A stretch of 64,000 nt of DNA. It comes from Acidobacteriota bacterium (lineage in GTDB: Bacteria; Acidobacteriota; Terriglobia; Bryobacterales; UBA6623). Positions 30,767 to 40,435 of the stretch are shown piece by piece. The position numbers and the translations under genes are program-made. Below the pieces are notes generated by a model. The model worked only from the letters and a program-made list of their open reading frames with translations. It did no database searches and was not told where the DNA came from. Position 1 is the first letter of the stretch, and every line of letters starts with the position of its first letter. The stretch is from positions 124,001 to 188,000 of the forward strand of contig WGMB01000017.1 in assembly GCA_016125275.1 (NCBI GenBank). The letters are read 5' to 3'.

Positions 30767-32464
30767 ATGAACACTCTCGCATTGCCTGCCAACCTAGGGC
30801 CCGACTGGGATGAGTTGCTGGAGAGCTGGCGCGACGCAGCGTCGGTGCGGCGGCTCTGGGCCAAGGACCCGTCCGTCTGGACGGGCGCGGACGAAGGCCA
30901 ATGGCTGGCTTGGCTCGACATCGTGACGCCCCAGTTGGGGCAGGCCGGCGCGCTGCACGCCTTCGCCAAAGAGGTCCGCGAAGCCGGCCTCGACTCCGTC
31001 CTGCTGCTCGGGATGGGCGGTTCGAGCCTCTGCCCGGAGACGCTGAGCCTGGTCTTCGGTCTCGACTCGCTGCACGTCCTCGACTCGACGGACCCCGCCC
31101 AGCTCCTGGCTCTCGAAGAGAACCTGGACCTGACGAAGACGCTGTTCATCGTAGCGTCGAAATCGGGCTCGACGCTCGAGCCCGAGATTATGCGCAGCTA
31201 CTTCTTCGATCGCGCCGGCAAGGCGATCGGAGCCGCCCCCGGAGACCGCTTCGTTGCTATCACCGATCCGGGCTCCCATCTGGAGGAGGTCGCCCGGCGC
31301 GACGGGTACCGAAAGATCTTCTACGGAGTGCCCGCAATCGGCGGACGCTACTCGGCGCTGTCTAACTTTGGAATGGTTCCCGGCGCCGCCGCCGGCCTCG
31401 AGATCGAGAGAGTGCTGACGGCCGCCGACGAGATGGCCCGGGCCTGCCGGCGCGACGATCCCGCGAACAATCCCGGCGTTCTGCTGGGCCTAGCGCTCGG
31501 GACGCTGGCGCGCCAGGGCCGCGACAAGCTCACCTTCATCGCCTCCGACGGACTCCTGCCCTTGGGCGCTTGGCTGGAGCAGCTCATTGCGGAGTCCACC
31601 GGCAAGATCGGCAAAGCCATCATCCCGGTCGACTTGGAAACGCCCGGCCCGCCCGAGAGCTACGGCGACGACCGCGTCTTCGCCGTGCTGCAGCTCGGCG
31701 AGGACCTCCCCCATGCCGCCGAAGTCGCCGCCTTGGAGGCCGCCGGACATCCTGTGGCAAAGATCAAGTTGGCTGACGCCTTCCAGATCGGAGCGGAATT
31801 CTTCCGCTGGGAGATCGCCACGGCCGTCGCCGGCGCCGTCCTCGGCATCCACCCGTTCAACCAACCCGACGTGCAGGCGAGCAAGGACGTCGCCAAGAAG
31901 CTTACTAACGCCTACGAAGAGACCGGACGGCTGGCGTCGGAGTATCCTTTCTACTCCGACGCGGACGTGGAGCTCTACGCCGACGACTTCAACGCCGCGC
32001 TGCTGACGGCGCGGGCGGGCGGCGCGGACTCGCTGGAGAGCTTGCTGGCGGCCCATCTCGACAGCCTGCAGCCCGGGCGCTACTTCGGACTGCTGGCCTA
32101 CGTGGAGATGAGCCCGGCTCATGTAGAGACCCTGCAGCGCGCGCGCCACGCCGTTCGCGACGGCCGCCGGGCGGCGACTTGCCTCGGCTTCGGACCGCGG
32201 TTTCTGCATTCCACCGGGCAGGCCTACAAGGGCGGCCCCAACAGCGGCGTCTTTCTGCAGGTGACCTGCGACGACGCGCGCGACGCTCCGGTCCCCGGCA
32301 AGTCCTATACCTTCGGCGTCGTCAAGGCGGCCCAAGCGCGTGGCGACTTCGCGGTACTCGTCGAACGCCGGCGGCGCGCTCTGCGGGTGCACCTGAAAGG
32401 CAACGTGGCCAAAGGGCTGGAGCGGCTGGGCCAAGCGCTGGCGGCCGCGGCGCCGAAGGCTTGA
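30767..32464 (+). CDS. pgi: Glucose-6-phosphate isomerase of the transaldolase-linked type
   Basis: Interconverts glucose-6-phosphate and fructose-6-phosphate in the cytoplasm. The 565-aa chain has the SIS-domain motifs of the isomerase half of bifunctional Tal-Pgi proteins: [51 protein letters not shown] and the end [19 protein letters not shown]. The transaldolase half is absent here, and no transaldolase gene is adjacent. The ATG at 30767 is chosen over a TTG eight codons earlier; AAGGA lies about eleven bases before it. The zwf gene follows after 28 bases, so the two probably form an operon at the entry to the pentose phosphate pathway. Confidence 0.93.
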   Translation: MNTLALPANLGPDWDELLESWRDAASVRRLWAKDPSVWTGADEGQWLAWLDIVTPQLGQAGALHAFAKEVREAGLDSVLLLGMGGSSLCPETLSLVFGLDSLHVLDSTDPAQLLALEENLDLTKTLFIVASKSGSTLEPEIMRSYFFDRAGKAIGAAPGDRFVAITDPGSHLEEVARRDGYRKIFYGVPAIGGRYSALSNFGMVPGAAAGLEIERVLTAADEMARACRRDDPANNPGVLLGLALGTLARQGRDKLTFIASDGLLPLGAWLEQLIAESTGKIGKAIIPVDLETPGPPESYGDDRVFAVLQLGEDLPHAAEVAALEAAGHPVAKIKLADAFQIGAEFFRWEIATAVAGAVLGIHPFNQPDVQASKDVAKKLTNAYEETGRLASEYPFYSDADVELYADDFNAALLTARAGGADSLESLLAAHLDSLQPGRYFGLLAYVEMSPAHVETLQRARHAVRDGRRAATCLGFGPRFLHSTGQAYKGGPNSGVFLQVTCDDARDAPVPGKSYTFGVVKAAQARGDFAVLVERRRRALRVHLKGNVAKGLERLGQALAAAAPKA

Positions 32465-32492
32465 GCGGGATCGGTACGAACAGGAGAACTTG

Positions 32493-34010
32493 ATGTCAAA
32501 CGGAGCGGCCGGTCAACCGGCGGACCCCTGCGTGATGGTCATCTTCGGAGCGTCCGGAGATTTGACCAAGCGCAAGCTCATTCCCGCCCTGCTCAACCTG
32601 GCCAAGGACGGGCTGCTGTCGGAGCATTTCGCGGTGATCGGCGTCTCCCGCAGCGAGATGAGCCACGACGAGTTCCGCCAGAAGCTGCGCGGCGACGCCG
32701 AGGAGCTGGGCGCCTCGAGCTTCGACCAGGAGACCTGGGCTTGGCTCGAGCCCCGGCTCTACTACCTCGCCGGCGACATCGGCGACAGCGACGCCTACGG
32801 CCGGCTGCGGGCGCTGATGGAAGAGGTCAGCGACCGTCACGGCGCCAAGCGCAACTACTTCTACTACCTGGCGACCGCCCCGCGCTTCTTCGCCGAGGCC
32901 GTGGAGCAGCTCGGCGCGGCCGGCATGACGCAGGAGGATGACGACCGCTGGCGCCGCGTGATCTTCGAGAAGCCCTTCGGCACCGACCTCGACTCGGCTC
33001 GCAAGCTCAACCAGGACGTCCGCAAGGTCCTCTCCGAGCGTCAGATCTACCGGATCGACCACTACCTGGGCAAGGAGACCGTGCAGAACATCATGGTCTT
33101 CCGCTTCGCCAACGGCATCTTCGAGCCGCTTTGGAACCATCGCTACATCGACCACGTGCAGATCACCGTGGCCGAGAGCATCGGCGTGGAGGAGCGCGGC
33201 GGTTACTACGACACCTCCGGCGCCCTGCGCGACATGGTGCCGAACCACATCTTCCAGCTCATCTCACTGACCACCATGGAGCCGCCGGTCTCCTTCGACG
33301 CCGACGCCGTGCGCGACGAGCAAGCCAAGGCGCTGCGTTCCATCACGCCGATGACGCCCGAGGAAGTTCTGCAGATGACCGTTCGCGGCCAGTACGGCGA
33401 GGGCGTGGTGAACGGCGAGAACGCCATCCCCTACCGCTCGGAGAAGGGCGTTCCCGACGACTCCACCACCGAGACCTTCGTGGCCATGAAGCTGACGGTG
33501 GACAACTGGCGCTGGGCCGGCGTCCCCATCTACCTGCGGACAGGCAAGCGCCTGCCCGGTCGCGCCACCGAGATCGCCATCCAGTTCAACCGCGCGCCGT
33601 TCATGCTCTTCCGCAAGACCGACGTCGACCGGCTGCCGCCCAGCCGGCTGATTCTGCGCTTGCAGCCGGACGAGGGCATCTCCCTGAGCTTCGGCGCCAA
33701 GGTCCCTGGGCCGGTCGTCCACCTCGACGCGGTCAACATGGACTTCAAGTACAAGGACTACTTCGGCGCGACGCCCTCCACCGGGTACGAGCGGCTGCTC
33801 TACGACTGCATGCTCGGCGACGCGACGCTGTTCCAGCGCGCCGACATGACCGAATCGAGCTGGAAGATCGTGGCGCCGATCATGGACGTCTGGAAGGCGC
33901 TGCCGCCGCGCAACTTCCCGAACTACGAGTCCGGGACCTGGGGACCCAAGGCCGCCGACGAGCTCTTGACCCGCGACGGGCGCAAGTGGCTCCGCTGCGC
34001 CGCCTGCTGA
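32493..34010 (+). CDS. zwf: Glucose-6-phosphate 1-dehydrogenase
   Basis: Oxidises glucose-6-phosphate to 6-phosphogluconolactone and makes NADPH. It has the NADP-binding motif [18 protein letters not shown] at the N-terminus, the active-site stretch [13 protein letters not shown] and substrate-binding EKPFGTD, plus [12 protein letters not shown] in the C-terminal domain. 505 aa is the normal length. ATG 32493 has AGGAG six bases before it; the TTG just upstream is ignored. It is downstream of pgi in the same transcription unit. No 6-phosphogluconolactonase or gnd is seen in the window. Confidence 0.97.
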   Translation: MSNGAAGQPADPCVMVIFGASGDLTKRKLIPALLNLAKDGLLSEHFAVIGVSRSEMSHDEFRQKLRGDAEELGASSFDQETWAWLEPRLYYLAGDIGDSDAYGRLRALMEEVSDRHGAKRNYFYYLATAPRFFAEAVEQLGAAGMTQEDDDRWRRVIFEKPFGTDLDSARKLNQDVRKVLSERQIYRIDHYLGKETVQNIMVFRFANGIFEPLWNHRYIDHVQITVAESIGVEERGGYYDTSGALRDMVPNHIFQLISLTTMEPPVSFDADAVRDEQAKALRSITPMTPEEVLQMTVRGQYGEGVVNGENAIPYRSEKGVPDDSTTETFVAMKLTVDNWRWAGVPIYLRTGKRLPGRATEIAIQFNRAPFMLFRKTDVDRLPPSRLILRLQPDEGISLSFGAKVPGPVVHLDAVNMDFKYKDYFGATPSTGYERLLYDCMLGDATLFQRADMTESSWKIVAPIMDVWKALPPRNFPNYESGTWGPKAADELLTRDGRKWLRCAAC

Positions 34011-34038
34011 CGAGCGATCCGGTTCGGTCGACGAGACC

Positions 34039-35607
34039 CTACAGCTCTTGCCAGCGCGGCGCGATCTGGTCGGTCTCGTCGACCGTCATCAGCCACGTCA
34101 GGATGCGGTCCTCGAGCTCTCGCACCACGGCCTGACTGCCGGGGTCGGCGTACAGGTTGCGCCGCTCCCCGGGGTCGGCATGCATGTCGTAGAGCTCGCC
34201 CTCGCCGCCGCCGTAACGAACCAGCTTCCAACGCTCAGTGCGAATCATCTTGGCGTCCGGGTGGCGCACGCCCTTGACGCCCTTGCCTTTCCGAAACTCG
34301 AAATCGAGCGATCCGGAGGTGATCACCTCCGGAATGATGTTCTCCGAGAAGACGGCGTCGCGCGCCTCGTAGCGCCCGCCCGTGACCAGCCCGGCGAAGC
34401 TGCGCCCCTGGCAGGAGTACGGCTCCCGCAGACCGGCCAGCTCGAACAGCGTCGGCAGCAGATCGGTGGTCTCGATCATTTCCTGGTAATCCCCGGGCCG
34501 CACCTTGGCCGGATAGCGCAGCAGGAACGGCAGCCGTATGGATGACTCGAAGAAGCAGTTCTTGCCCATCAGCCCGTGCTCCAGCATCTGGTCACCGTGG
34601 TCGGTGGAGAAGACCACGATCGTGTTGTCGGCCTGACCGGACTCTTCGAGCGCGTCCAGCAGCAACCCGACCTCGCGGTCGATCTGAGCGATGGCGGCGT
34701 GGTAGCTCCGCCAGGCCCACTGCAGGCGCTCCCGGTCCACGTCGTGGACCGGCTTGCCCCGCAGAATCAAGGACGCCAGCGGCGCGGGCAAGCGCTCGAT
34801 CTCCTCGCGCGTCGTCGGCTCGGCCAGCGGAAACTCCACGTCGTCGTACAGAGAGTCGAACGGCTCCGGCGAATAGAACGGCGAGTGCGGCTGGAAGAAC
34901 GAGCTGAACAGGAAGAACGGGTGCTCGCCGGCGGCGAGCTCGCCCAGCAGGCGACGCGTCTCCAGCCCCGTCCAGGTCGTCTCGTGAAACTCGTCGGCGA
35001 TCCGGGCCTTGTAAGGGTTCTTCCCCGGCTCGGCGGGCGAAACCAGGGCTCGGTGCTGAAAAACCGCGGCGTCCGGGTCCGACGCCTTGCGCCAGCGAAC
35101 ATAGTCGCTCTGACCGTCGAGCGGCGGCACCCCGTCATGCAGCAGCACTTTCTCGAAACCGGTTTGGCGGGCGTGCTCGGCCGTCGGGGGCCAGAAGTGC
35201 AGCTTGCCCACCGAAGCCGTACGATAGCCCGCGTCACGCAAGCGCTGCTGAATCAGGACTTCGTCGGCATGCAGCGGCGTGTAGTTCACCCGGTTGCGGT
35301 GGCTGTGCGGGTAGCGGCCCGTAAACCAGGTGATGCGCGACGGCACGCACACCGGCGCCTGCACGTAGCAACGGTGGAAGTTCGCCGACTGGCCGGCCAG
35401 TCGATCCAGATTCGGCGTCCGAACCAGCTCGTTGCCGTTGGCGCCGAGCGAGTCGTAGCGCTGCTGATCGGTCATCACGAACAGGATGTTCGGACGACGC
35501 GACTGGCCCTGGAGCCGGCCGGAGGCCAGACTTGCGGCCAACCCGCCGGCGGCGGCGGACAGAAACGTACGGCGATCGAGGCCGGGGACGCGCGGCGTGT
35601 CAGGCAC
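34039..35607 (-). CDS. Sulfatase, Tat-exported
   Basis: 522-aa Cys-type sulfatase of the alkaline phosphatase superfamily. The GTG start 35607 gives a twin-arginine signal (LDRRTFLSAAAGGLAASLAS). The metal site NILFVMTDQQRYD is followed by the formylglycine motif CVPSRITWFTGRYP, whose Cys must be oxidised by a maturation enzyme not encoded here. FSTDHGDQMLEHGLMGKN is the other metal-binding part. Substrate is unknown; plant, algal or animal sulfated glycans are typical. It converges on zwf and diverges from the second sulfatase gene with 84 bases between starts. Confidence 0.94.
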   Translation of the reverse strand: MPDTPRVPGLDRRTFLSAAAGGLAASLASGRLQGQSRRPNILFVMTDQQRYDSLGANGNELVRTPNLDRLAGQSANFHRCYVQAPVCVPSRITWFTGRYPHSHRNRVNYTPLHADEVLIQQRLRDAGYRTASVGKLHFWPPTAEHARQTGFEKVLLHDGVPPLDGQSDYVRWRKASDPDAAVFQHRALVSPAEPGKNPYKARIADEFHETTWTGLETRRLLGELAAGEHPFFLFSSFFQPHSPFYSPEPFDSLYDDVEFPLAEPTTREEIERLPAPLASLILRGKPVHDVDRERLQWAWRSYHAAIAQIDREVGLLLDALEESGQADNTIVVFSTDHGDQMLEHGLMGKNCFFESSIRLPFLLRYPAKVRPGDYQEMIETTDLLPTLFELAGLREPYSCQGRSFAGLVTGGRYEARDAVFSENIIPEVITSGSLDFEFRKGKGVKGVRHPDAKMIRTERWKLVRYGGGEGELYDMHADPGERRNLYADPGSQAVVRELEDRILTWLMTVDETDQIAPRWQEL

Positions 35608-35691
35608 GCGCGGTATGGTGGCGCTTCCGAGCCGCTCAGGTCAAGACGCCGGCGGGCCACTCGCCCGAGGTTTGCTACGATTCCCTAGCTC

Positions 35692-37098
35692 ATGTTGCGA
35701 TTCCTGCTCCCTCTCGCCCTGCTGGCAGCCTCGTCGCTCGCCGCCGCTCCCAACATCGTCATCATCTACGCCGACGACCTCGGCTATGGCGACCTAGGCG
35801 TCTACGGCCACCCCAGCATCCGTACGCCGAACCTCGACCGCATGGCCGCCGAAGGCAGCCGTTGGACGAGCTTCTACGTCGCTGCCTCGGTCTGCACGCC
35901 CAGCCGAGCCGGACTGATGACCGGCCGCCACCCGCTACGCAGCGGCACGATGGGCAACCCGCGCGTCTTCGCCGAGCGCTCCCTGCGCGGCCTGCCTTTC
36001 GACGAGGTCACCATTGCGGAGATGCTCAAGCCCGCCGGGTACGCCACCGGCATGGTCGGCAAGTGGCATCTGGGCCACATGCCCGGCTATCTGCCCACCC
36101 GCCAGGGCTTTGACGAGTACTTCGGGCTGGTCTCCTCCAACGACCACAACAAGCAGTACGACACCAAGCTGGGGCGCGGTCCCGCCATGGAGGCCAAGGA
36201 CCCCTCGCTGTGGGACATCCCTCTGATGGACGGCGAGGAGGTGGTCGAGAAGCCCGCCGATCAGACCACCCTCACCCGCCGCTACACGGCCCGGGCGGTG
36301 GACTTCATCGAACGGCACGTTGACCAGCCGTTCTTCCTCTACTTCGCGCACACCTTCCCCCACACTCCCTTGTTCCGCTCCGAGGGTTTCGCCGGCCGCA
36401 GCGACCGCGGCGTCTACGGCGCCGTCGTCGAAGAGCTGGACTGGTCGGTCGGCAAGGTCCTCGACACGATTCGGAGCCACGGTCTGGCCGAGAACACGCT
36501 GGTCGTGTTCAGCTCCGACAACGGCCCTTGGCTGCCGTTCGAGCAGAACGGCGGCTCGGCAGGCCTGCTGCGTGAGGGCAAGGGCTGCACTTGGGAAGGA
36601 GGCATGCGCGTGCCCGGCATCTTCTGGCAGCCGGGCTCGGTCCGCCGCGGCGTCGTGCGCGACATCGGCTCCACGCTCGACATTCTGCCCACCGTGGCCG
36701 CGCTGACCGGAGCCAAACCGCCGGACCGCACGCTCGACGGCTACGACCTCTCCCCCGCCCTGCTGCGCGGCGAGCCCAGCCCCCGCAAAGAGATGGTCTA
36801 CTACCGCGGCGGAGAGCTCTTCGCCTACCGCGAAGGCCCCTACAAGATCCACTTCTGGACCCAGACCGGCTACACCGAGCCCAAGCCAACGCCGCACGAC
36901 CCGCCCGCCCTTTACCACCTGGAGCACGATCCGGGCGAGAAGTACGACATCTCCGCGCAACACCCGGACGTCGTCCGGCGCCTCGTCGCCGCGGCCAAGC
37001 GTTGGGACTCGCGGCTCGAACGCGGCCCCGACCAACTCAGCGAACGCGCGCCGGGCCCGGTCGGCGTGTTCACCCATCCGCCGGTGTCGAAACCGTAA
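35692..37098 (+). CDS. Arylsulfatase A-like sulfatase, secreted
   Basis: 468-aa Cys-type sulfatase with a Sec signal (LLPLALLAASSLAAA). Metal and nucleophile sites: NIVIIYADDLGYGDLG and CTPSRAGLMTGRHPLRSG, then GKWHLGH, FAHTFPHTPL and SSDNGPWL. These are closer to mammalian ARSA/GALNS-type enzymes than to the neighbouring Tat sulfatase, so the two genes are not recent duplicates. The cupin gene starts 14 bases after its stop. Confidence 0.95.
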   Translation: MLRFLLPLALLAASSLAAAPNIVIIYADDLGYGDLGVYGHPSIRTPNLDRMAAEGSRWTSFYVAASVCTPSRAGLMTGRHPLRSGTMGNPRVFAERSLRGLPFDEVTIAEMLKPAGYATGMVGKWHLGHMPGYLPTRQGFDEYFGLVSSNDHNKQYDTKLGRGPAMEAKDPSLWDIPLMDGEEVVEKPADQTTLTRRYTARAVDFIERHVDQPFFLYFAHTFPHTPLFRSEGFAGRSDRGVYGAVVEELDWSVGKVLDTIRSHGLAENTLVVFSSDNGPWLPFEQNGGSAGLLREGKGCTWEGGMRVPGIFWQPGSVRRGVVRDIGSTLDILPTVAALTGAKPPDRTLDGYDLSPALLRGEPSPRKEMVYYRGGELFAYREGPYKIHFWTQTGYTEPKPTPHDPPALYHLEHDPGEKYDISAQHPDVVRRLVAAAKRWDSRLERGPDQLSERAPGPVGVFTHPPVSKP

Positions 37099-37112
37099 GA
37101 TCGGTAGAGCAC

Positions 37113-37475
37113 ATGCCCACTCTGATCGCGCACCCTACCCGCGTCGAAGCCGCCGGGACCAAGCCCAAGCTGATCGACGAATACATCGGCCGCGTCAACT
37201 CCGAGGACTCCTCGGTCAGCGTCGCCCACATGCGCAGCCCCGGCGGCTGGGAGGAACCGGGCCAGCGCCCCGAGTTCGATGAGTTCACCATCGTCCTCAA
37301 CGGCTTGCTCCGCGTGGAGCATGAGGACGGCGCCCTGGAGGTGCAAGCCGGCCAAGCCGTCATCACCCGAGCCGGCGAGTGGATTCGCTATTCCACGCCG
37401 GAGGAAGAAGGCGCGGAGTATATCGCCGTTTGCCTTCCGGCGTTCTCGCCGGACACGGTCCACCGCGACCAATAG
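37113..37475 (+). CDS. Small cupin-domain protein
   Basis: 120-aa single cupin barrel. Motif 1 is weak (the RPEFDEFTIVLNGLLRVE region), and motif 2 is VQAGQAVITRAGEWIRYSTP. Typical metal-binding His residues of motif 1 appear to be replaced by acidic ones (EFDE), so metal binding is uncertain. The role may be sensing or binding of a small acid or sugar. It directly follows the sulfatase gene on the same strand and converges on the hydrolase gene 11 bases away. Confidence 0.8.
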   Translation: MPTLIAHPTRVEAAGTKPKLIDEYIGRVNSEDSSVSVAHMRSPGGWEEPGQRPEFDEFTIVLNGLLRVEHEDGALEVQAGQAVITRAGEWIRYSTPEEEGAEYIAVCLPAFSPDTVHRDQ

Positions 37476-37485
37476 TGTTGGCGAA

Positions 37486-38484
37486 TCAGGGGTGGCGCGC
37501 CAGCCAGTCCAACTGGCCGGCGGCGATGGCCTCGTGGCCGCCCTCGAAGATCGTCACGCGCGCCGGGCCGGCTTCGCGCCGCAGGTAGATCGCCCGGCCG
37601 AAGGCGGCGTCCTCGACTTGATCGGAAGGCTTCGGCGAGGCCAGCCGGGCCTCCGGACCCGCGCTGAGCTCCGCGATCTCCTCCTCGGTCACGGGCTCCC
37701 CGCCGACAGCCTTCGCGATCGCGTTGAAGGCCTCGAGCGAATGCCGAATCGGCACCGACCCCTCGTGCCCGTCCCGCACGCCGGCGGCGATATCCAACGG
37801 CGGCAGCTTCGGCGCGGCCTCCGCCAGCCACGTCAGCGGCGAACGCTTGCGATACTCCTCGTCCACGTCGGGCGAATCGCCCGGAGCCCCGCCCGTGCAG
37901 GCGCGCATCATCTCTCCGTAGCGCTCCTCGGCGTGCTTACCGTACCAGGCGACCAGATCGCTGATCGGGACCCAAGCGCTGGCGGCCTTCCACGGCTCGG
38001 GATGCCGGGCCGCCATCAGCAGCGTCATGTGACCGCCGCCGGAGCCGCCGGTGAGGTAGACCCTGTCGGGGTCCACAGGATATTCGCGCTGCGCCCAGGC
38101 GGCGGCGTCCAGGATGTCCTGTTGCGCCGCCTCGGAGCCGCAGGCGTCTGGGTCGTCGTTCGCTCCGCGGAAGTCCGGGAACAGGTAGATCCAACCCCTC
38201 TCGACGGTCCCTTCCTCCAACTCCTTCTGCCGCTGGGTGTAGTCGCCGCTCCAGGAGTGCAGCGAGACGACCAGCGGCCGCTTCTCGCCTTGGGGATCGA
38301 ACCCGGCGGGCAGGATCACGAAGGCCGGCTGCTGGGAGCCGTCGGCGCGCGGAATCTGCACCTCCAGGCGCTGAGCCTCCGCCGGCGGAGGAGGCGGAGG
38401 GGCTTCGGAACAGGCGACGAACGCGGCGGCGAAGGTCAACACGGCGGGAACGAGGAGGCCGGCGGGCCCAAACAGGGTGCGCAT
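37486..38484 (-). CDS. Alpha/beta hydrolase lipoprotein (esterase or peptidase-like)
   Basis: 332-aa lipoprotein: the lipobox FAAAFVAC places the modified Cys at about residue 25, followed by a Pro/Ala spacer. The hydrolase fold shows RPLVVSLHSWSGDYTQ, the nucleophile Ser in LTGGSGGGHMTLLMAARHP, an Asp region at GVRDGHEGSVPIRHSLEAFN and the His in IFEGGHEAI. This resembles PHB depolymerase-like and S9-like esterases; the substrate is unknown. The ATG at 38484 is chosen because it gives the lipoprotein signal. It is separated from the gene at 38496 by only 11 bases and may be the last gene of the MoxR unit. Confidence 0.82.
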   Translation of the reverse strand: MRTLFGPAGLLVPAVLTFAAAFVACSEAPPPPPPAEAQRLEVQIPRADGSQQPAFVILPAGFDPQGEKRPLVVSLHSWSGDYTQRQKELEEGTVERGWIYLFPDFRGANDDPDACGSEAAQQDILDAAAWAQREYPVDPDRVYLTGGSGGGHMTLLMAARHPEPWKAASAWVPISDLVAWYGKHAEERYGEMMRACTGGAPGDSPDVDEEYRKRSPLTWLAEAAPKLPPLDIAAGVRDGHEGSVPIRHSLEAFNAIAKAVGGEPVTEEEIAELSAGPEARLASPKPSDQVEDAAFGRAIYLRREAGPARVTIFEGGHEAIAAGQLDWLARHP

Positions 38485-38495
38485 CAGCAGACAGG

Positions 38496-40424
38496 CTACC
38501 AGAGATATTCGCCGGCCGAAGTCCGCCGTTCGTGACCGTCGAGCACGTGCATCACCCGCAACTTCTTGAGGGTCGGCGGCGAGAGCTGCCCCAGAGGGAT
38601 GTACACGATCTGTCGGCCGATGCGGGCCGCAATCGACTTGAAGATCGACCGCGGCGGCTTCGGCGCGGCGTAGACGATGATCTTTTCCTGGGAATAGTCC
38701 AGCGCCGCCAGCAGCAGTCGCTCGGGCTTGGACTCCGCAAACGAGTAGTCCGGGTCGCGCCACACGTCGCCCATCCGCTGCGAAGGCAGCATCAGCATCA
38801 GGCCGCCGTACTCGGCGCGGCCGATGCCCGGTCCCACCACGTTCTCGAACGGGTCGGTGGCGTAGAAGGCCATGTCGGACTCGTTCTGGCTCTCGCCCAG
38901 CCAAGTGATGGCGTAGGGATAGCGGTTGTCCCGGTCCTCGTCGAAGATCAGCACGACGGCGCCCACATCTCCCTGCACGCGCTGGTTCTCGCGGACGTAG
39001 ATTTTGCGCCCGTCATGCCAGTTGCGCAGGGTCTCCCGCAGGTCGATGCCGTCGCGCAACGAGGTCGTAAACGGCTCCACCCGCGAACGCTCCTCCGACA
39101 ACAGTCCCTTGCCCTTGCTCTTGAGATAGAAGCCGTACTCCTCGATGCGCAGGTCTTCGGGCGGATAGGAGCAGATGCCGCCGCCCTTCCACTGCTTCTT
39201 CCATTCGCCCGGCTCCGTCTCTCGCTTGCGCCCGCGCAGCCCCAGCGGGCGAGCGCGGCCCTTCTTCGAGCGGAACCGCCGGCGCAGTTGGATCCTGCGC
39301 GTATCCAGGAACATCTCCTCGCCGGAGATCTTCACGTTCATCAGATCGCTGTCGATGCGCTGATGCGGATACCAGCCGGCCGCCTCCCACAGCTCCCAGG
39401 CGAAGTTGTCGTCCACGATCGAGCGCGCCGCGACGGTCATGTCGAACAGGCTGGGCAATAGTTGGTTCTGGACCAGCGCGAGGTTGCGCGAATAGCGCGC
39501 CCACAGACGGCGCTGCCAGTGCGCGAGCGTTTCGCCGGCGTTGCGCTCGTACAACGTCTCCGCCACGCCGAACAGCCGCAGGTGGACTTGCGGTCGCCCC
39601 AAGCCCTCCTGTGCGGCCTCCCGCAGGGCTTCTTCTCGCGGATCGGTTTTGGGCCGCTCGATCAGCTCGAAGCCCACGGCGGTCTGCTGTACGCGATCGA
39701 CCCTCGGAGCCGAATCATCGAGCCCTCCCCTTCGCCGCGCCTCATAGACGGCCTGCAAGAACGGAGGGTCCGTGAGAACCTCGGCCAAACATTCCGGGTG
39801 CAGGTTCAGCAGTCGCGGCTGCTCGCGTCGAAGCTTCCGCAGCGGTTGAGCCTGCGGCCGCTCCATGGCTTCGAGCAACGCGTCGAGCAGGTTCAGGGAG
39901 ACGACTACCAGGATCTCCGCCTCCGGGTCGCAGCCTTGCATCCTCCACGCCAAGCCCTCGGCGTGGACGCGCACTTCCCGGCTCGGCTCCGGCCTCCCCA
40001 GCCGGTAGGCCTCCACGTAGCGGGCCAAGCCCAGCCGCTCGACGGCGTAGACGTCAGGGTAGATTTCGTCCAGATGCGGCCGCTCGCTGGTGTCGGGGTC
40101 CAGAAACTCGACGGTCAGGCCCAGCTCGCGCGCCGTCCGCAGCGCCTCCACGAAACAATCCGAGGGCTCGATCGGCACGTAGACCGCGCGATCGTCGCCG
40201 CGATCTCGCCAGGTCAACGCCGAAAGCTGCGGCAAGCGCTCAATCGCCCGGGAGTACAAAGGCTCGAGGGTGATGGGGAGCTCGACGGCCACCACCGAAG
40301 GCGGCTCTCGCAGAATCTCCTCCCGGACGGCGGAGGCAAACTCCATGCGTCCGGGAACCGCCGGCAGGTAGCGGATGCGTCCTCTGCGTAGCGCGCCGGC
40401 TCGTTCCGAATCGAACAGCTCCAT
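38496..40424 (-). CDS. Uncharacterised 642-aa protein coupled to MoxR ATPase (possible TraB/TIKI-like domain)
   Basis: I do not recognise a named family. The start ATG 40424 lies 11 bases after the MoxR stop. Residues about 15-175 show an alternating fold with RIRYLPAVPGRMEFASAV, PSVVAVELPITLEPLYS, FVEALRTARELGLTVEFLDPD and EILVVVSLNLLDALLEAM. This order recalls TraB/TIKI/erythromycin-esterase-like proteins and the DUF5682 proteins that accompany MoxR and VWA genes, but the expected His is not obvious. The middle is rich in aromatic and basic residues (RRRFRSKKGRARP, then GEWKKQWKGGGICSYPPEDLRIEEYG). The C-terminal part contains GAVVLIFDEDRDNRYPYAITWLGES and GLMLMLPSQRMGDVW. No signal or membrane helix: probably cytosolic. 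Function open. Confidence 0.85.
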   Translation of the reverse strand: MELFDSERAGALRRGRIRYLPAVPGRMEFASAVREEILREPPSVVAVELPITLEPLYSRAIERLPQLSALTWRDRGDDRAVYVPIEPSDCFVEALRTARELGLTVEFLDPDTSERPHLDEIYPDVYAVERLGLARYVEAYRLGRPEPSREVRVHAEGLAWRMQGCDPEAEILVVVSLNLLDALLEAMERPQAQPLRKLRREQPRLLNLHPECLAEVLTDPPFLQAVYEARRRGGLDDSAPRVDRVQQTAVGFELIERPKTDPREEALREAAQEGLGRPQVHLRLFGVAETLYERNAGETLAHWQRRLWARYSRNLALVQNQLLPSLFDMTVAARSIVDDNFAWELWEAAGWYPHQRIDSDLMNVKISGEEMFLDTRRIQLRRRFRSKKGRARPLGLRGRKRETEPGEWKKQWKGGGICSYPPEDLRIEEYGFYLKSKGKGLLSEERSRVEPFTTSLRDGIDLRETLRNWHDGRKIYVRENQRVQGDVGAVVLIFDEDRDNRYPYAITWLGESQNESDMAFYATDPFENVVGPGIGRAEYGGLMLMLPSQRMGDVWRDPDYSFAESKPERLLLAALDYSQEKIIVYAAPKPPRSIFKSIAARIGRQIVYIPLGQLSPPTLKKLRVMHVLDGHERRTSAGEYLW

Positions 40425-40435
40425 CGGCGGCGTCC

